From JBAQMG01 sp049302575 (GTDB taxonomy: Bacteria; Bacillota; Desulfitobacteriia; Desulfitobacteriales; Desulfitobacteriaceae): a DNA stretch of 64,000 nucleotides. Under the pieces are notes generated by a model. The model saw only the letters and a program-made list of their open reading frames with translations. It did not search any database and had not been told where the DNA came from. The stretch spans positions 1 to 64,000 of the forward strand of contig JBAQMG010000029.1 in NCBI GenBank assembly GCA_049302575.1, written 5' to 3'. The translations under genes were made by a program, and so were the position numbers. Positions 35,385 through 43,258 of this stretch are shown here, piece by piece (the first letter of the stretch is position 1; each line of letters begins with the position of its first letter).

Positions 35385-36962
35385 CTCCGCCTTCGCTAAG
35401 TTAACTAAGCCTGTTGGCGAAACACATAAACCCTCCACATTTTGATGCGTCACAACAACATTTAAGGCGTGACTAATAAATATCCAGGGTGCATCCGCAA
35501 CTAATATTTTTTGGGCCAAAGCATATTTCCTAATTCGTTCGCTACTCTCCGTCGCTGCTTGGGCCTTTACAATTAAAGCATTATAGGTTGGGTTATTATA
35601 ATTAGAGTAATTTAAACTGGATACACTGATTTGACTCCCGTGTAAAAGAGGATACAAGAAATTATCCGGATCACCATTATCTCCGAGCCACCCATAAAGA
35701 AAAGCATCTCCCTTCCTCAAACGCAAATTTTCTTTATGCTCTTGCCAAGTCTCCGAGGTAATTTTTACCTTAATTCCCACTTTACTCAAATAGTCTTTAA
35801 TGGCCTCAGCTAAACAATCACCGCCGACCTCATTATAAGGTCTTTGTTCCGAATAACTGAGCAGTTCAAAACTCAAGTTATCCACATAGCCAGCTTCCCT
35901 AAGGAGTTGTTTGGCCCTTTCGGGGTCATAACTATAGGCTTTAAGATCCTCTTTATAGCCTAAAACAATCGACGGAAGCGGTCCCTGAGCTACTATTGCC
36001 TGCCCTTTATATAGTCTTTTTACCAACTTCTCACGATCAATTGCCCTCGTAACTGCCTCTCGAATTTTAAGGTCATTAAAAGGTTTCTTGTCCACCCTAA
36101 AGCCCAAATAATTGATATTTAAACCGGTTGAAAGCCAAACTCTAAATTTATGCTCATCTTTTAAGAGCCCATCAACACTGCTACCTGGAGCTATTCCATT
36201 AACAATGTCTACCGTTCCTTGGGCTAATTTGTTTAATCGGACATTTTCTCCCTTGACTATCTGAAAAATAACCTTATCCAACTTTGGTTTACCATCCCAG
36301 TAATCAGGGTTAGCCTTTAAAACAATTCTTCGACCTGGTTCCCAACTTTCAAATATAAAAGGCCCCGTACCAACTGGATGTGTTGCGAAGTTCTTACCAT
36401 ATTTTTTCACAGCTTCCGCTGAAATGATCGGTGCACTATAAGGCATGGCTAAGTTTCGCAGGAAAGGAGCGTAGGGATATTTCAACTTAAATGTTACTGT
36501 ATAATTATCAATTATTTTAATGTTTTGTACCATACCCAACGTAAAATCTGCATAAGGCAGTGCGCCCGATTTTTCGAGATCTTTAAATTGTCGTTCAAAG
36601 CTACTTTTTACCGCTTGCGCATTAAACAAAGTACCATCATGAAATTTCACCCCCTGACGAAGTTTGAAAGTCCATTCTAGACCGTCAAAAGAAGTTGTCC
36701 AAGTAGTAGCCAAAGCAGTCTCAACTTCAGTTGACCCTGCTTGATACTGTACGAGTGTATCAAATATATTAATGACTACTTGAGCCGATTCCTGATCTTC
36801 TATTTCACTAGGATCAAAACTCAACGGATCACTCTCAAGGGCATAAATCAGCACTTTCTCAGCATTACTCTGATTCATCGTAGCCGAGGTAGCACCTGAA
36901 TCCAGTAATAATATTACCACGATTAGGACAAACCCTATAAATCTTAAACCTTTATTATGCAT
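35325..36962 (-). CDS. oligopeptide/dipeptide ABC substrate-binding protein
   Basis: 545-aa family 5 extracellular solute-binding protein. Signal sequence (about 5-27) without a lipobox Cys, so release or another anchor is likely. The domain begins VLIYALESDPLSFDPSEI and includes LEWTFKLRQGVKFHDG and NPDYWDGKPKLD, typical of DppA/OppA. No permease or ATPase genes adjoin it. The last 18-20 residues (VEARGTRREAAYTMHNGK) are encoded by heptad repeats, so the original stop was probably replaced when the repeat expanded. Confidence 0.85.
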   Translation of the reverse strand: MHNKGLRFIGFVLIVVILLLDSGATSATMNQSNAEKVLIYALESDPLSFDPSEIEDQESAQVVINIFDTLVQYQAGSTEVETALATTWTTSFDGLEWTFKLRQGVKFHDGTLFNAQAVKSSFERQFKDLEKSGALPYADFTLGMVQNIKIIDNYTVTFKLKYPYAPFLRNLAMPYSAPIISAEAVKKYGKNFATHPVGTGPFIFESWEPGRRIVLKANPDYWDGKPKLDKVIFQIVKGENVRLNKLAQGTVDIVNGIAPGSSVDGLLKDEHKFRVWLSTGLNINYLGFRVDKKPFNDLKIREAVTRAIDREKLVKRLYKGQAIVAQGPLPSIVLGYKEDLKAYSYDPERAKQLLREAGYVDNLSFELLSYSEQRPYNEVGGDCLAEAIKDYLSKVGIKVKITSETWQEHKENLRLRKGDAFLYGWLGDNGDPDNFLYPLLHGSQISVSSLNYSNYNNPTYNALIVKAQAATESSERIRKYALAQKILVADAPWIFISHALNVVVTHQNVEGLCVSPTGLVNLAKAEKVEARGTRREAAYTMHNGK

Positions 36963-37124
36963 ATAGCCCCCATTTTCGATTCCACATATTTACGTATAAA
37001 TATATTCGGCAAGTTCAGGTGAAACCCTTTATTTGGTATACCGAACCTAACCAAAGTAATTAACAATTCCGACAAAACGTTAATTTTATAATTTTAAAAT
37101 GGGAAAAGTTAATAACATGCACCT

Positions 37125-37184
37125 GTGGATTGTGTGGATAACTCCAAAATACAGACTGGCAAACACCCCTTCCCTGTGGACAAC
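37125..37184 (-). promoter_or_regulatory. cluster of DnaA-box-like sites
   Basis: Read on the minus strand, three nonamers stand in the gap 36963-37407: TTATCCACA (37134-37142, perfect consensus), TTGTCCACA (37176-37184, one mismatch) and CAATCCACA (37125-37133). Sites at 37134 and 37176 are 42 bases apart. A very AT-rich stretch (37080-37118) adjoins. This could be a DnaA-binding regulatory cluster. Nothing else is seen in this gap except the terminator at 37338-37373. Confidence 0.4.
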
Positions 37185-37337
37185 CTCTTAAAATTATTGT
37201 CGATTCTTTAAGATTACTTATAAAACTTTACACTGCCACGGTCGGATAATTTCAACAATAGCTGCATTCTTAACTAAATTATATATACCCCTGGTTTAGT
37301 TTTTAAAAGCCCTAGAAAATACTCATAAAATAACTAA

Positions 37338-37373
37338 AGCGGGAAGATCCTTAAAAGCAAAGACCTTCCCGCT
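37338..37373 (-). terminator. terminator of the second zinc-ribbon gene
   Basis: AGCGGGAAG/CTTCCCGCT (9 bp), extended inward by AAGGTCTT/AAGGATCTT-type pairs, 35 bases after the stop codon at 37408. The downstream T content is modest. Confidence 0.65.
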
Positions 37374-37407
37374 GACTCCTTTGACTCTAGAGCAATATAC
37401 CGTTATA

Positions 37408-37701
37408 TTAGTCCCTGGCTGGGCGGTGATGTTGGTAGCACTCGCGGCAATATACCGGACGGTCAGAGGTGGGTTGAAACGGAACTTGCGTCTCAACTCC
37501 ACAGTCCGCACAAACGACAGTATACATTTCGCGCGGTCTTCCTTCTGAACCACGATTTACTTTGCGTGCTTTACGACAATCAATACAACGCAGGGGTTCA
37601 TTTTCAAATCCCTTTTCAGCATAAAATTCTTGTTCTCCAATTGTGAAAACAAACGTGGCTCCGCAGTCCTTACATACGAGATCTTTGTCTTGAAACGCCA
37701 T
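37408..37701 (-). CDS. small double zinc-ribbon protein (paralogue)
   Basis: 97-aa paralogue of the protein at 5039-5353 with the same plan: CKDCG...CIDC N-terminal ribbon with IGEQEFYAEKGFENEP, short basic linker (VNRGSEGRPRE), then CADCGVETQVPFQPTSDRPVYCREC. Cys spacings match the paralogue exactly. The function of the family is unknown; nucleic acid binding is an inference from the basic linker and tail. ATG with SD AAGGGGAA. It has its own promoter and terminator and is not part of the com operon. Confidence 0.85.
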   Translation of the reverse strand: MAFQDKDLVCKDCGATFVFTIGEQEFYAEKGFENEPLRCIDCRKARKVNRGSEGRPREMYTVVCADCGVETQVPFQPTSDRPVYCRECYQHHRPARD

Positions 37702-37755
37702 GAAGATATTCCCCTTACCTAACTAATGTGACAGGAAATAAACCTATCCACATTT

Positions 37756-37784
37756 ATTATAACGCTATTCTCGATGTGGAACAA
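37756..37784 (-). promoter_or_regulatory. probable sigma-A promoter, zinc-ribbon paralogue
   Basis: On the minus strand TTGTTC (37779-37784), a 17-base spacer and a perfect TATAAT (37756-37761). The -35 lies inside the 3' end of comFC. Leader about 50 bases. Confidence 0.55.
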
Positions 37785-38511
37785 GACCTTTTTCAGCACC
37801 AGCTGCTAGACATAGTCCATAAACCTTCCTCGCCCCACCTTCAAGCAACGCCTGGGCACAGGCTTCTAATGTTGCGCCTGTTGTGGTGACGTCATCAACC
37901 AACCACACACTTAGACCTAGAAACTTCTGCGGTTCTTTGACCACGAAAGCACCCTCAAGGTTCTGCAAACGCTCCCTACGTGAAAGCTGAACCTGAGGTA
38001 CCGTTTCCACTCTACGTTCCAACCCCTTAATCAAAGGTAACCTAAGTTCCCATTGTAGTAACGAAGCAATCACCTCAGCCTGATTAAAACCGCGTTCAGC
38101 AAGCCGGTTATAATGCATTGGAACAGCAACTACACCATCAACCGGAGGAAGGTTTCTCAGTGCCCATTGGGATAGGGGACGCCCGATTTCACCCAAACGC
38201 CTAGGTTGGGCTTTAAACTTGACTTCCCAAATAAATCCCTTCCAATCACCACTATAATGTCCCCAAGCCCAAACCCTTGTTAGGCTTTTAGGTCCTTTAT
38301 TGGCAAGACAATCACTACAATGGGTTGTCTCAGCAGAAATTAATTTACCACAAGAAAAGCAGCGCCCCAATTCCGGATAAAAATATTCCTTTTCACAGCT
38401 TAGGCAAATCGGCCCAGAGTTTCCTCCACATACAAAACAGTAAGGTTTATCTTCGAACCAAATTGACCTTATCCCTTCTTTGATTCGTGACCGAAATATT
38501 TCAAGGATCAC
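37765..38511 (-). CDS. comFC: ComF-family phosphoribosyltransferase-like protein
   Basis: About 248-aa ComFC: N-terminal double zinc-finger-like region (CFVCGG...CLSC, CFSCGK...CSDC) and a PRTase domain ending in VWLVDDVTTTGATLEA, the PRPP-binding motif. Required with ComFA for uptake of single-stranded DNA in competent Bacillus; conserved in many non-competent species too. GTG 38511 behind GGGGTGGG is the best start; GTG 38526, one base after the comFA stop, is also open. Confidence 0.85.
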   Translation of the reverse strand: MILEIFRSRIKEGIRSIWFEDKPYCFVCGGNSGPICLSCEKEYFYPELGRCFSCGKLISAETTHCSDCLANKGPKSLTRVWAWGHYSGDWKGFIWEVKFKAQPRRLGEIGRPLSQWALRNLPPVDGVVAVPMHYNRLAERGFNQAEVIASLLQWELRLPLIKGLERRVETVPQVQLSRRERLQNLEGAFVVKEPQKFLGLSVWLVDDVTTTGATLEACAQALLEGGARKVYGLCLAAGAEKGLVPHRE

Positions 38512-38526
38512 AATCCCACCCCCCAC

Positions 38527-40197
38527 TTAATCAAGTAGCCCCAGGGAAACAGCGCAAGTATTTTGTTCTATGATCCAACTTATTGCCTCAGTAACCCCTA
38601 ATGCTTTTCGCTCAGAAATAAACAAGACCTGCCCCTCAGGGTAATCCTTTGTTCGTCCCGCCCGTCCAGCCATTTGAACTAAAGACCGAACATCAAAGAC
38701 AGGATGATTTGCGGCTAAAACGATAACTTGAGCATTAGGTATAGTTACCCCTCGTTCTAGAATCGATGTGCAAATGAACAACTGATATTCACCCTTGCTT
38801 AAACCTTCAACTTTTCGTTTCCTCCCCGGATCAGAGCTATAACTTCCCTCAATATTCCAGCTAGGAAACTTGATTCTTAAGCTTTGGACTAAGGACGCAA
38901 CCCAAGCTATTTTGGGTACAAAAATGAGTGTTGGCCCCAAGAAAACCAGAGCTTGAAGCTGTCCTTCCATTGCTTCTGCAAAATTTGGCTTTTCGGGTGA
39001 GAAATTATAGTTTAACCATTTGGGGACGGGCAACGGGTGTCGGTGATGACGCGCAGGTAGCCGGATTAAATTCTTGCCTTCTGTTTTATTTTTCCTAAGT
39101 CCCTCTTCTGAAGGAGTAGCAGTAAGATAAAGAATTTTACCCTCAGAACGTAAGGCCTGCTTCAAACCCCACTCCAACATCCTACTGCCCTTATAAGGAA
39201 AGGCATCCATCTCATCTAAGAAAATAAGATCAAAGGCTCGATAAAACCGCAATATTTGATGTGTCGTGGCCAAAACCATGCTTCCTTTCTGGTATTTTAG
39301 CGGAACCATACCTGAAAGAACTTGAAATTGGAGCTCCGGAAAATTTCTTTGAAGGCGTGGGGCAACATCATGAATCACATCCTGACGCGGTGCCGCGAAA
39401 AGCACAGACATCCCACGCTTCAAAGCCCAGGCAGCCGAGGGGAAACAAACCTCAGTTTTACCAGCTCCACAAGCAGCCCAAAGCAAAGCCTCTTTTTCGT
39501 CACTTTGTTGGACAAACTCTAACACTTGGGAGCTTGCTCGCTCTTGGGCAGACGTTAAACTGGGTTGCAAAATAAATCGCACAGCTTCCGTTGCTTTTTC
39601 TAAGGTTTCTTTATCCCGATACAGAACTTGTTGCGAACTACTTACTCCCAAACTTGTGCAACTACGACAAGTTGCCATCCTCCCCCATACTCCCGACCAT
39701 TCCTCCAATTCTGTCTCTCCACAACGTTGACAGCGCCACTTTTTACCTTCCTGACGTACGGCCGGAACCCATTCGCCCTGTCCCTTCAAAACCCTTTGAT
39801 GTGCCAAACGCATCAGATCTTCAAAATCTAGCCCAATTTGTACAGCCAGTCTGCCCAGTTCATTTTCAGTGAGTTGGTGCCCACGAATATACAAACCAAA
39901 TTCCCTAGTTTTGTTATTCCAGACCTCTTCGAACGTCTCTAGCCCCGTCAAACTCTCTGCTTTCTGCCATATACAACTACTATAGCCCAAAAAATCCCCA
40001 TGGCGCTTAAGTTCTTTACTCAGTTTCAGCTTTAATTTAGCTTTGGACATCGTTTCAGAAACTATGGTTTCCAGAAAGGCTAGGGGAAGTCCAGGGGATA
40101 AATACTCTGTTTCCCTTTTAAAAAAGAACTTGTCCATTTCCGGAAATGGCGAAAACTTTAGCCCAATTTCCTCCACCTCGGTTAGGAAAAAACGCAT
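38527..40197 (-). CDS. comFA: ComFA-like DEAD-box DNA-uptake ATPase
   Basis: 556-aa ATPase/translocase of competence-type DNA uptake. A zinc finger CQRCGE...CRSC (about 154-180) precedes the helicase core with Walker A CGAGKTE, DEAD-variant DEMDAFPY and motif VI MAGRAGRTKDYPEG. The N-terminal 150 residues are not recognised. ATG with GGAG. Forms an operon with comFC. Whether this organism is naturally competent cannot be told from these two genes. Confidence 0.88.
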   Translation of the reverse strand: MRFFLTEVEEIGLKFSPFPEMDKFFFKRETEYLSPGLPLAFLETIVSETMSKAKLKLKLSKELKRHGDFLGYSSCIWQKAESLTGLETFEEVWNNKTREFGLYIRGHQLTENELGRLAVQIGLDFEDLMRLAHQRVLKGQGEWVPAVRQEGKKWRCQRCGETELEEWSGVWGRMATCRSCTSLGVSSSQQVLYRDKETLEKATEAVRFILQPSLTSAQERASSQVLEFVQQSDEKEALLWAACGAGKTEVCFPSAAWALKRGMSVLFAAPRQDVIHDVAPRLQRNFPELQFQVLSGMVPLKYQKGSMVLATTHQILRFYRAFDLIFLDEMDAFPYKGSRMLEWGLKQALRSEGKILYLTATPSEEGLRKNKTEGKNLIRLPARHHRHPLPVPKWLNYNFSPEKPNFAEAMEGQLQALVFLGPTLIFVPKIAWVASLVQSLRIKFPSWNIEGSYSSDPGRKRKVEGLSKGEYQLFICTSILERGVTIPNAQVIVLAANHPVFDVRSLVQMAGRAGRTKDYPEGQVLFISERKALGVTEAISWIIEQNTCAVSLGLLD

Positions 40198-40210
40198 CCG
40201 CCAAATCTCC

Positions 40211-40273
40211 TTTCAACTCTCAAACTTCAAGCTTTATACTTCAAGCTTTATACTTTCAACTTAACTTCAACTT
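40211..40273. repeat. heptad-repeat array E
   Basis: Units in 7-base register: TTTCAAC, TCTCAAA, CTTCAAG, CTTTATA, CTTCAAG, CTTTATA, CTTTCAA, then less regular units. It lies in the 50 bases between comFA and the small gene at 40248 and enters the 3' end of that gene. Confidence 0.7.
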
Positions 40274-40601
40274 CTGGAAAACGCCGTTGTAAGCAGGCTA
40301 GATAAGTATCCCTAGCTAATGAGTCATTTAAATCAGGCCCTAGTTCTATGTAACAATTAGCATAAAGTTTACTATCAATTCGAGGAATGATTTTGAGAAA
40401 TCGCCAAATATACCATTCAGCCATCGGGTTCTCAGGGTTAACTTTACAAAGGCATTCATAAGACAGGGGCCCCGGATGATTTCTTCCAACGCTCGAAGCT
40501 AGGCGTTTTTGCCAGTCTAAGGGCATCGACCACTCCCAGTACCCCACAAATCTCCAGACTAATAATCCGCAACAAATCCAAACTCCCCAATACCAACCCA
40601 T
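40248..40601 (-). CDS. small Trp-rich membrane-anchored protein, unknown
   Basis: 117-aa unrecognised protein: a very Trp-rich N-terminal hydrophobic segment (about 1-24) followed by a soluble part with several Cys (YECLC, YANC, YLAC). It precedes comFA on the same strand and may be co-transcribed. The ATG has the SD-like AAGGTGGG upstream, which is base-paired in a predicted leader hairpin. The last 7-8 residues (VEVKLKV) are encoded by a heptad array. Reality as a gene rests on length, SD and position only. Confidence 0.5.
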   Translation of the reverse strand: MGWYWGVWICCGLLVWRFVGYWEWSMPLDWQKRLASSVGRNHPGPLSYECLCKVNPENPMAEWYIWRFLKIIPRIDSKLYANCYIELGPDLNDSLARDTYLACLQRRFPEVEVKLKV

Positions 40602-40608
40602 AAAACTT

Positions 40609-40655
40609 CACCCACCTTACAACACCCTATGCTTAGGGTAGCTGTTTGGTGAGTT
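40609..40655 (-). promoter_or_regulatory. leader hairpin covering an SD
   Basis: On the minus strand TCACCC...ACAAC pairs with GTTGT...GGGTGA around an inner hairpin ACCCTA/TAGGGT. The 3' arm contains AAGGTGGG, the SD of the gene starting at 40601, so folding would block translation. Confidence 0.4.
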
Positions 40656-40672
40656 GTCTTGGGTGAGCACAA

Positions 40673-40731
40673 TCGGCAAGCAATTAAACTGTGGGGTAGG
40701 ACGAAAATCGGAACTACCCCACCATTGCCGA
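40673..40731. repeat. nested inverted repeat
   Basis: TCGGCAA/TTGCCGA (40673-40679, 40725-40731) encloses a perfect 9-bp stem GTGGGGTAG/CTACCCCAC (40691-40722). It lies in the gap between fabZ and the small gene at 40248 and may be a REP-like palindrome or part of a structured leader. Confidence 0.5.
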
Positions 40732-40756
40732 CGACTATTGACAGAAAACGATAGTA

Positions 40757-40791
40757 AAAGCCAGGATATGCTCTTTGCTGCTCCTGGCTTT
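40757..40791 (-). terminator. terminator of fabZ
   Basis: AAAGCCAGGA/TCCTGGCTTT perfect 10-bp stem, 29 bases after the fabZ stop codon. Confidence 0.75.
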
Positions 40792-40819
40792 GCTGATTGT
40801 TTTTGTAATTGTAGCCATA

Positions 40820-41260
40820 CTATTTAGGGTTCTTAGGTCCGATGGCGAACATTATCTTCCCTTTTGCCGCTAATTCTTCCCCTACATAGGCCTCACCCCA
40901 AGCTACTCCAATATTGGCCTTCATTTTAAGTAATTCCACTTCTAACCGAAGTTGATCACCAGGAATAACCTGACGTTTAAAACGCACTTCATCTAGCCCG
41001 GCATAGAGGGCAATACGTCCCTTAAATTCTTCTTTTCTTAAAACTAACACAGCCCCCACTTGGGCTAAAGCTTCCATAATCAAAACCCCAGGCATAATTG
41101 GAAAATCAGGGAAATGTCCTTGAAAGAAGGGTTCATTTGCGGAAACATTCTTAATCCCCACGGCCCGTTTTCCCTCTTCTATTTCTATAATGCGATCAAT
41201 AAAGATAAAAGGGTATCGATGAGGAAGAATCTCCAAAATCTCGTGATTTTCTAACACCAT
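40820..41260 (-). CDS. fabZ: 3-hydroxyacyl-ACP dehydratase FabZ
   Basis: 146-aa hot-dog-fold dehydratase of type II fatty acid synthesis. Catalytic His in LPHRYPF and Glu in the block PIMPGVLIMEALAQVGA are present. ATG with GGAGG. It is alone here, not in a fab cluster; in Firmicutes it often lies near mreB/mbl and wall genes, as it does here. Confidence 0.93.
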   Translation of the reverse strand: MVLENHEILEILPHRYPFIFIDRIIEIEEGKRAVGIKNVSANEPFFQGHFPDFPIMPGVLIMEALAQVGAVLVLRKEEFKGRIALYAGLDEVRFKRQVIPGDQLRLEVELLKMKANIGVAWGEAYVGEELAAKGKIMFAIGPKNPK

Positions 41261-41314
41261 GTAAACCTCCTAAACATAACTTGCAGACTTGCTTACTTTT
41301 GTCTATGATTAAGC

Positions 41315-41398
41315 GAAGCGCGATGTGCGATGCACGATGCGCGATATACGGATCTTAAGTTTAAAGTTCGAACCTCGAACTTCGAGCCTCGCATTAAG
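41315..41398. repeat. heptad-repeat arrays F1/F2 (inverted pair)
   Basis: F1: GAAGCGC, GATGTGC, GATGCAC, GATGCGC, GATATAC (41315-41349). F2: AAGTTCG, AACCTCG, AACTTCG, AGCCTCG (41364-41391). On the opposite strand F2 reads as GAGGCTC, GAAGTTC, GAGGTTC, so the two arrays are inverted. They occupy the gap between the fabZ start and the glycosyltransferase start. Confidence 0.8.
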
Positions 41399-41434
41399 TA
41401 TAGCGGAGATTTACGCAGAAGGGAAGATAAAGCC

Positions 41435-42538
41435 TTGACTACCGACAAAATTTTACATCTTATTGGTGGTGAAGAGATTGGCGGTGCAGAACAACACGTT
41501 TTGAACTTACTCACCGGTCTGGATGTCAAGCGTTTTTCACCAGTCCTCATTTGTCTAACAAAGGGATCCTTTGCCAGTCTTGCTCAAGAGAAGGGAATCT
41601 TCACCACCAGCTTCCCTATGCGCCATCCTTTAGATTTAACCCTTCTGCCTAGTCTGATAAAATGGATACGAGAACAACACATTTCGCTTTTGCACACCCA
41701 TGGTTCAAGAGCCAATCTTTTAGGACGACTCAGTGCTAAATTCTTAGGAATACCTTGTGTTAGCACCTACCATAGTTCTTTAGCCCACGATTATCTCTCC
41801 CCTTGGTCAGCACGTTTAGCCCTAACTATAGATAAACTCACCTTGCCTTTGAGCGCAGGGATTATTACGATCTCTGAACACTTAAACCATGAGGTCAAAG
41901 CACGAGGTGGTCAAAGACTGAAAACAATTTATAACGGCTATCCTCAGCTCACCTTTTCTGAACCTAGCACGCAACGTCAACATTTTCGTCAAGCTTGGAA
42001 TATCCCTTCGGAAGCTACTGTGATCGGCACAATTGCACGCTTACACCCTACTAAAGGGCACCATTATCTAATTCATGCTACCGCTCGCTTAAAGAACAAG
42101 CTGCCCAATTTACACCTTCTGTTCATCGGAGACGGCCCTTTAGCCAAAGAACTTGAATTGGAACTAAGAAAAGAGGGGTTAGGTTATACTTTAACAGGCT
42201 ATCTGCCCCATGCTTATGAGGCTTTACCAGCTATGGATCTTTTTGTACTACCATCCCTTAGCGAAGGTATGGGCTTAGTTCTCCTCGAAGCCATGCAAGC
42301 TCACCTTCCGATTGTAGCCAGTGCTGTAGGAGGGATTCCCGAATTAATTCGTGATGGCATTGATGGCCTTCTCCTTCAAGCGGCCGTTCCCGATGCTCTA
42401 GCAGAGGCCTGTTTAACTATTCTAAAAAATCCACAACTAGCAAAGCGTCTCACCGATTCAGCTTACCTTCGTTGGCCCCAGTTCTCTATTACCAAAATGC
42501 TCTCAGAAACCCAAAGTTTTTATGAACAAATTCTCTGA
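41435..42538 (+). CDS. glycosyltransferase family 4
   Basis: 367-aa GT-B fold glycosyltransferase: N-terminal LIGGEEIGGAEQHVLNLL, HTHGSRANLLGR, and C-terminal IGTIARLHPTKGHHYLI and SLSEGMGLVLLEAM, which hold the nucleotide-sugar-binding Glu residues. Probably builds a wall or capsule glycan; acceptor unknown. The frame is open to ATG 41330, but that extension is made of heptad repeats; TTG 41435 behind GAAGGGAAG gives a normal N-terminus. It is convergent with the tagA-like gene, overlapping it by 50 bases. Confidence 0.85.
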   Translation: MTTDKILHLIGGEEIGGAEQHVLNLLTGLDVKRFSPVLICLTKGSFASLAQEKGIFTTSFPMRHPLDLTLLPSLIKWIREQHISLLHTHGSRANLLGRLSAKFLGIPCVSTYHSSLAHDYLSPWSARLALTIDKLTLPLSAGIITISEHLNHEVKARGGQRLKTIYNGYPQLTFSEPSTQRQHFRQAWNIPSEATVIGTIARLHPTKGHHYLIHATARLKNKLPNLHLLFIGDGPLAKELELELRKEGLGYTLTGYLPHAYEALPAMDLFVLPSLSEGMGLVLLEAMQAHLPIVASAVGGIPELIRDGIDGLLLQAAVPDALAEACLTILKNPQLAKRLTDSAYLRWPQFSITKMLSETQSFYEQIL

Positions 42539-43217
42539 TTACTTTCAGCACAAAACGTGGCAAAACCATTTGCCGCCTCCATCTCCAAGGTTCCTGCCAT
42601 AATCTATACAACCATTCCAATTTAAGCTTACGAATCAACTGAGGAGCACGAAGAACAATTCCTGCTAAAGCATCAAAGCTCCCCCCCACTCCGATTGACA
42701 CAAAAGCAAGTTCGGAATTTGCAGCGATCCAATAATCCTGACGTGGAGCACCAAGCCCCACAAGCAGCAAATCCGGTTTAAACAGCTTAATTTTCTCGCA
42801 CAATTCGCCTTCGCAGTTTGAACTAAAGAAACCATTTTCGGATTGCCATATAATTCCTGGAAAATCTTGTTGAACCTGATTCGCTGCCCTTTCTGCAACA
42901 CCCGGTCTTCCCCCTAAGAAAAATACTCGCCATTTTCTCTCCCCAGCTATAGGAAATATTGCATGTAATAAATCAATGCCAGTTACCCTCTCAGGAAGCG
43001 GAGTTCCCAAAAATCCCGCCGCCCAAATCACCCCGATCCCATCTGCCGTAACCAAATTTGCAGAATTGATTAAATCCCTCAATCTCTCGTCCTGGTTTGC
43101 AGCATAAATCATCTCCGGGTTGGCTGTAATTACTCTGAATGGCTTCTTTTCCTTGACAGCCTCACCAATACGCCGTACAGTCTCAGCCATCGTTAAATTG
43201 TCAATGTAGCTCCCCAA
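42489..43217 (-). CDS. tagA: WecG/TagA/CpsF family glycosyltransferase
   Basis: About 242-aa glycosyltransferase of the N-acetylmannosaminyltransferase family, adding the second sugar to an undecaprenyl-linked acceptor in teichoic-acid or exopolysaccharide synthesis. Visible: ANPEMIYAANQDERL, TADGIGVIWAA, LVGLGAPRQDYWI and GVGGSFDALAG. TTG 43217 has no SD. The frame runs upstream to 43244 and encodes IKVDVLGS, which fits family N-termini (VDVLGV...); the only SD, AAGGA (43242-43246), points to ATA 43232. The gene follows mbl by about 30-40 bases. Confidence 0.85.
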   Translation of the reverse strand: MGSYIDNLTMAETVRRIGEAVKEKKPFRVITANPEMIYAANQDERLRDLINSANLVTADGIGVIWAAGFLGTPLPERVTGIDLLHAIFPIAGERKWRVFFLGGRPGVAERAANQVQQDFPGIIWQSENGFFSSNCEGELCEKIKLFKPDLLLVGLGAPRQDYWIAANSELAFVSIGVGGSFDALAGIVLRAPQLIRKLKLEWLYRLWQEPWRWRRQMVLPRFVLKVIREFVHKNFGFLRAFW

Positions 43218-43258
43218 AACATCAACTTTTATAAGAACACGTCCTTAAACTAAGTAAC

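Noticed and set aside
37080..37190. Replication origin
   Set aside because: DnaA boxes and AT-rich DNA are present, but dnaA, dnaN, gyrase genes and a long box cluster are absent.
41330..41434. N-terminal extension of the glycosyltransferase from ATG 41330
   Set aside because: The 35 residues are translated heptad repeats, and a better SD/TTG start with a family-like N-terminus lies at 41435.
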